NCBI GenBank assembly: GCA_902478825.1
Contig: CABSMK010000076.1
Location: 1-8,087 of the forward strand
Reading direction: 5' to 3'
Source of the DNA: an uncultured Collinsella sp.
GTDB lineage: Bacteria > Actinomycetota > Coriobacteriia > Coriobacteriales > Coriobacteriaceae
DNA: 8,087 nt
Positions 5,761 to 8,087 of the stretch are shown here, piece after piece (within the stretch, counting starts at the first letter, position 1; each line of letters opens with the position of its first letter). The position numbers and the translations under genes were made by a program. The notes beneath the pieces are model-generated. The model saw only the letters and a list, made by a program, of their open reading frames with translations. It searched no databases and was not told the origin of the DNA.

Positions 5761-6486
5761 CTACGCAACATCCCAGGGCTGGAGTTCGTCGCCCAAGCGA
5801 ACGATGCAGTCGTAGAGCACGGTGTGACGCTCGGCCGGGTTGGTATCCCGATGAAAATGCCCGTAGTACCAGCGCTTGTAGTCCAAGCGGTCTTCCAGCT
5901 CATCGAAAAATGCCGTAAGCCGATCAACGGAGGGGCAATTCCAGCCGGACGCTGGATAAAGCGTGGACGAAAGCATGCGCGTAGAGCAGGTGTGAGTGAT
6001 CACGTAGTCGACCGTCCAGCCCACGCTGTCGAGCTTTGCCCGCGCCTCCTCAAAGTTGCGCTCGTCCGGCAGCTCCTGCGGCCACCAGCTGGAATACGGA
6101 ATGCGGTATTCCTTGTCCACGCTCGTGGCGCCGCCCATGGTAAAGACCGTTGAGCCGTCGAGCTCAAAAACCTCGCCGCGCGTCAGGCGCCGTATGGGAG
6201 AGGTGTCCGACAGGCGCTGCGTCAGCCCACCGTGCCACAACTCCATGGGGCGCTCCGCCCAGTGATCGAAACGCTCGTGGTTGCCGTCGACAAACAGCAC
6301 GGTATAGGGACGCGATTCCAGCCAAGCGATGTCGGCACATTCTTCGGCAGAGAAATCCCACGGAAAGCCAAAGTCGCCGGCGATAATCAGATAGTCGTCG
6401 CTCGTCAGACTATCCCCAAGGTCCCAGTCGCGCAGCTTTTGCATGTCGACGCCGCCGTGAATATCGCCCGTCACATAGACCGTCAT
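5761..6486 (-). CDS. Calcineurin-like metallophosphoesterase
   Basis: This 241-residue cytoplasmic protein carries the full set of metallophosphoesterase metal-binding motifs: GDIHG (7-11, D8 and H10), AGDFG (36-40, D38), GNHE (68-71, N69 and H70), H165 in ITHT, and GHFH (209-212). It is therefore expected to be an active two-metal phosphoesterase; the substrate (phosphoprotein, nucleotide or other) cannot be read from the sequence. The segment SWWPQELP (133-140) recurs, as far as I remember, in a group of small metallophosphoesterases of Firmicutes, Actinobacteria and phages. No signal peptide or membrane helix is present. An upstream in-frame ATG at 6522 would add 12 residues, but 6486 puts the first beta-strand (TVYVTGDIHG) at the N-terminus as usual and has GGTGA four bases upstream. 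It lies 77 bp downstream of the small membrane protein gene on the same strand, so the two may be co-transcribed. Confidence 0.9.
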   Translation of the reverse strand: MTVYVTGDIHGGVDMQKLRDWDLGDSLTSDDYLIIAGDFGFPWDFSAEECADIAWLESRPYTVLFVDGNHERFDHWAERPMELWHGGLTQRLSDTSPIRRLTRGEVFELDGSTVFTMGGATSVDKEYRIPYSSWWPQELPDERNFEEARAKLDSVGWTVDYVITHTCSTRMLSSTLYPASGWNCPSVDRLTAFFDELEDRLDYKRWYYGHFHRDTNPAERHTVLYDCIVRLGDELQPWDVA

Positions 6487-6563
6487 CGGATCACCACTTC
6501 CCTGTAAGTCGCTAGCCCGCATTCTGCACGATCACTAAGCCAACCGTTCCAGCCCCTTAGGGC

Positions 6564-6803
6564 TTACCCCTCGTTCTTCCATCCAAACGGGTCAAGCACC
6601 CAAAAAACCAGATCGAGCACGCCGCCGGTCATCATGGCGCCGGCAAGGGCCATGCAAACGTGCAGAGAGACGGCACTTCGGAGCACGTCGAACGGCCCCA
6701 GAACAGCCAGCAGCGCGACCGCTGCGCCGGCTACGCACAGCGCGAGGCACGGCCCCGCGTCCTTTACGCACTTCTTTGCGAGATGCTTTGCGTTGTCACT
6801 CAT
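6564..6803 (-). CDS. Small two-helix membrane protein of unknown function
   Basis: The family is not recognised. The 79-residue product has a basic, hydrophilic N-terminus (MSDNAKHLAKKCVKD), a hydrophobic segment at about 17-36, a short connecting segment (FDVLRS) and a second hydrophobic segment at about 44-70, followed by DPFGWKNEG. This suggests an inner-membrane hairpin protein. The ATG at 6803 is supported by AAGGAGT nine bases upstream; the longer open frame back to 6953 has no comparable site. A 5-bp hairpin, AGCCC/GGGCT at 6551-6564, overlaps the stop codon but has no U-run, so read-through into the metallophosphoesterase gene is likely. It may be translated from the same mRNA as that enzyme; a functional link is only an inference from position. 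Confidence 0.65.
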   Translation of the reverse strand: MSDNAKHLAKKCVKDAGPCLALCVAGAAVALLAVLGPFDVLRSAVSLHVCMALAGAMMTGGVLDLVFWVLDPFGWKNEG

Positions 6804-6812
6804 CGGTATCGA

Positions 6813-6819
6813 ACTCCTT
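6813..6819 (-). promoter_or_regulatory. Ribosome binding site of the small membrane protein gene
   Basis: AAGGAGT on the minus strand, nine bases before the ATG at 6803. It decides the short start. Between 6820 and 7010 no further gene, repeat or convincing minus-strand promoter is seen. Confidence 0.7.
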
Positions 6820-7015
6820 AGAGAGTCGTTGTTCAGACGCATGCCACCGCGGCAGAGCGGGGCGGCAGGGTAAGTGTCACATGCTGTGCGGACATCAATG
6901 GAGAAACCGCCTGCTCGACCAACCTTTGACGCCGTTTTGCACCGGCACCACATCCCCCGCTATCGAGGTCTAATACTTTTCCCACCGCTACCCAAAAACT
7001 CATCCAACATTAATC

Positions 7016-7043
7016 TTGGCTCAAGAATCGCTTAATCTATAAC
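7016..7043 (+). promoter_or_regulatory. Promoter candidate for the DUF4342 / response regulator operon
   Basis: TTGGCT (7016-7021, four of six) and TATAAC (7038-7043, five of six) are 16 bases apart in the AT-rich end of the 6804-7161 spacer. The start would be near 7050, giving a GC-rich 5' leader of about 110 bases that contains AACGC three times and a small GGGC/GCCC hairpin around 7117-7129. A second TATAGA at 7050-7055 lacks a -35. Confidence 0.45.
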
Positions 7044-7161
7044 CTGCACTATAGAGTTCGACCAAGGGCGGGGCGGCGCCGCGCAACGCAGGCCGCCGAA
7101 CGCAACGCTCGCGCCCGGGCAAATCGCCCAGCGTCGCGCCCATCGAACGAAAGGACAGGTC

Positions 7162-7704
7162 ATGGACGACCTCGAAAAAGTTGAAACCATCCGCACCAAG
7201 TGCAATGTGAGCTACACCGATGCCAAGGCGGCGCTCGACGCTGCCGACGGCAACGTTTTGGATGCCATCATTTGGCTCGAATCGCAGGGCAAGACCCAGA
7301 CTACGTCGGCGCACGCCGCCACCGAGTCCGAGCCGGTCGACGAGCCCTCGGCCGAGATGGTCGCCGCGCAGGCCGCCTACGAGAAGTCGAGCGAAAAGAC
7401 CGACTTCTCCAAGAAGATGGACGGCGTGTGGGAGTACCTCAAAAAGCTCTTCCGCCTGAGCCTGGACACCAAGTTTATCGCCACGCGCCGCGATGCGATC
7501 ATCCTCAACATCCCCATCCTGATCCCCATCATCGCCCTGTTTGCCTGGGGCGCTACGATTTGGCTGATGCTGATTGGCCTGTTCTTTGGCATGCGCTACC
7601 GCATCGACAGCGACGGCGACGTGCCCGGCAGCATCAACAACCTTATGAATCACGCCGCCGATGCCGCGAACGACATCAAGCAAAATCTGAACGACGACAA
7701 GTAA
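7162..7704 (+). CDS. UBA-like / DUF4342 domain-containing membrane protein
   Basis: The product has 180 residues. Residues 3-42 (EKVETIRTKCNVSYTDAKAA onward) look like the three-helix UBA/TS-N fold also found at the N-terminus of EF-Ts, with the usual VSYxDAKxAL and GNVLDAIIWLE pattern. An acidic/Ala-rich linker follows (about 45-75). Residues 85-150 look like a DUF4342 domain: a basic amphipathic stretch (YLKKLFRLSLDTKFIATRR), then one or two closely packed hydrophobic helices at about 112-144, then RYRIDSDGD. The C-terminus is hydrophilic. The function of this architecture is not established to my knowledge; a membrane-anchored protein with a cytoplasmic protein-binding UBA-like domain is the plain reading. 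GAAAGGA lies six bases before the ATG. Its stop is 18 bases before the response regulator start, so the two are probably one operon. Confidence 0.82.
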   Translation: MDDLEKVETIRTKCNVSYTDAKAALDAADGNVLDAIIWLESQGKTQTTSAHAATESEPVDEPSAEMVAAQAAYEKSSEKTDFSKKMDGVWEYLKKLFRLSLDTKFIATRRDAIILNIPILIPIIALFAWGATIWLMLIGLFFGMRYRIDSDGDVPGSINNLMNHAADAANDIKQNLNDDK

Positions 7705-7722
7705 TCGCAGACGGGGGCACGC

Positions 7723-8075
7723 ATGGCACGGATCCTGATCGTAGAGGACGAGGAGAAAATCGCCCGCTTTGTGACGCTCGAGCTGGAGCACGAGGGCTAC
7801 CAGGTGGAACACGCCGCCGATGGCCGCACCGCCGTGGACCTGGCGCTGGAGCGCAACTACGATCTTATTCTGCTCGATGTGTTGTTGCCGCAGCTCAACG
7901 GCATGGAGGTCCTGCGGCGCGTCCGCAAGCACAAGGATGTGCCGGTGATAATGGTCACCGCGCGCGATGCCGTGATGGACAAGGTGGCCGGGCTCGATGC
8001 CGGCGCCGACGATTACCTGACCAAGCCGTTTGCGATTGAGGAGCTGTTCGCACGGATCCGCGTGGCGTTGAAGCG
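7723..8075 (+). CDS. Response regulator receiver domain, OmpR/PhoB type likely (truncated by contig end)
   Basis: About 118 residues are visible, all of them in the receiver domain. Acidic pocket E8-D9 in ILIVEDE, phosphoacceptor D52 in LILLDVLLPQLNGMEVL, switch T79 in MVTAR, and K101 in LTKPF are all present, so the domain should be phosphorylatable by a histidine kinase. The tail FAIEELFARIRVALKR is typical of OmpR/PhoB-family regulators, which would continue with a winged-helix DNA-binding domain to about 225 residues; that part is outside the window, so the family call is inference. The start has a G-rich GGGGG five bases upstream, a poor but acceptable ribosome site; translational coupling to the preceding gene 18 bp upstream is plausible. 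A sensor kinase gene is expected downstream but not seen. The last 12 bases of the window are adapter and should not be translated. Confidence 0.88.
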
Positions 8076-8087
8076 CTGTCTCTTATA
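8076..8087. other. Nextera/Tn5 mosaic-end adapter remnant
   Basis: CTGTCTCTTATA is identical to the first 12 bases of the Tn5 mosaic-end complement CTGTCTCTTATACACATCT used in Nextera libraries. It sits at the last base of the window and replaces the expected receiver-domain codons. It is read-through adapter left in the assembly, not genomic sequence. Confidence 0.88.

Noticed and set aside
7021..7932. Long minus-strand open frame across the DUF4342 gene and response regulator
   Set aside because: It has low-complexity Val/Leu/Gly/His-rich composition with no domain, and covers two recognisable genes and their promoter on the other strand.
7200..8039. Plus-strand 279-codon frame overlapping the DUF4342 and response regulator genes
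   Set aside because: It is an Arg-rich out-of-frame shadow. The other plus-strand frames encode recognised domains and have better start sites.
1..8087. CRISPR array, prophage, toxin-antitoxin or defence system
   Set aside because: No regularly spaced direct repeats, integrase, phage structural genes or paired toxin-antitoxin reading frames were seen.

Overview
The window looks like a contig-end fragment from a high-GC gut actinobacterium, most probably Collinsella or a close relative in Coriobacteriia. That assignment is inference. It rests on GC-rich coding sequence interrupted by AT-rich intergenic islands, on the gene set (GluQRS, a DUF2207 membrane protein, a UBA-like/DUF4342 membrane protein), and on dispersed intergenic repeats with a GGGGACRTTCTT core, a style I associate with Collinsella genomes. 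No database search was possible.

Layout. 1-918 (minus) is the 5' part of purH (purine synthesis); its 3' end lies outside the window. A 277-bp divergent spacer follows, then a GNAT acetyltransferase (1196-1837, plus). The gene-free stretch 1838-2329 holds a GGGAC-type repeat cluster, a 236-bp MITE-like element with 38-bp terminal inverted repeats (1982-2217) and an internal terminator-like hairpin. DUF2207 (2330-4228, minus) is a secreted/membrane-anchored protein. The second gene-free stretch, 4229-4743, holds another copy of the GGGAC repeat, a run of strong hairpins that may be a structured non-coding RNA with a possible pseudoknot, a 12-bp terminator-type hairpin, and a -10 box placed so that the next gene could be leaderless. 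gluQRS (4744-5745, plus) converges on a calcineurin-like metallophosphoesterase (5761-6486, minus), which lies downstream of a small two-helix membrane protein gene (6564-6803, minus). After a 358-bp spacer with a plausible promoter come a UBA-like/DUF4342 membrane protein (7162-7704, plus) and an OmpR-type response regulator (7723 to the end, plus), probably co-transcribed.

The last 12 bases (8076-8087) match the start of the Nextera/Tn5 mosaic-end adapter. They are almost certainly a sequencing artefact at a contig end, so the last biological base is about 8075.

Most of the coding content is ordinary housekeeping. The parts worth a second look are intergenic: the MITE-like element, the two-locus GGGAC repeat family, and the candidate structured RNA at about 4440-4606.
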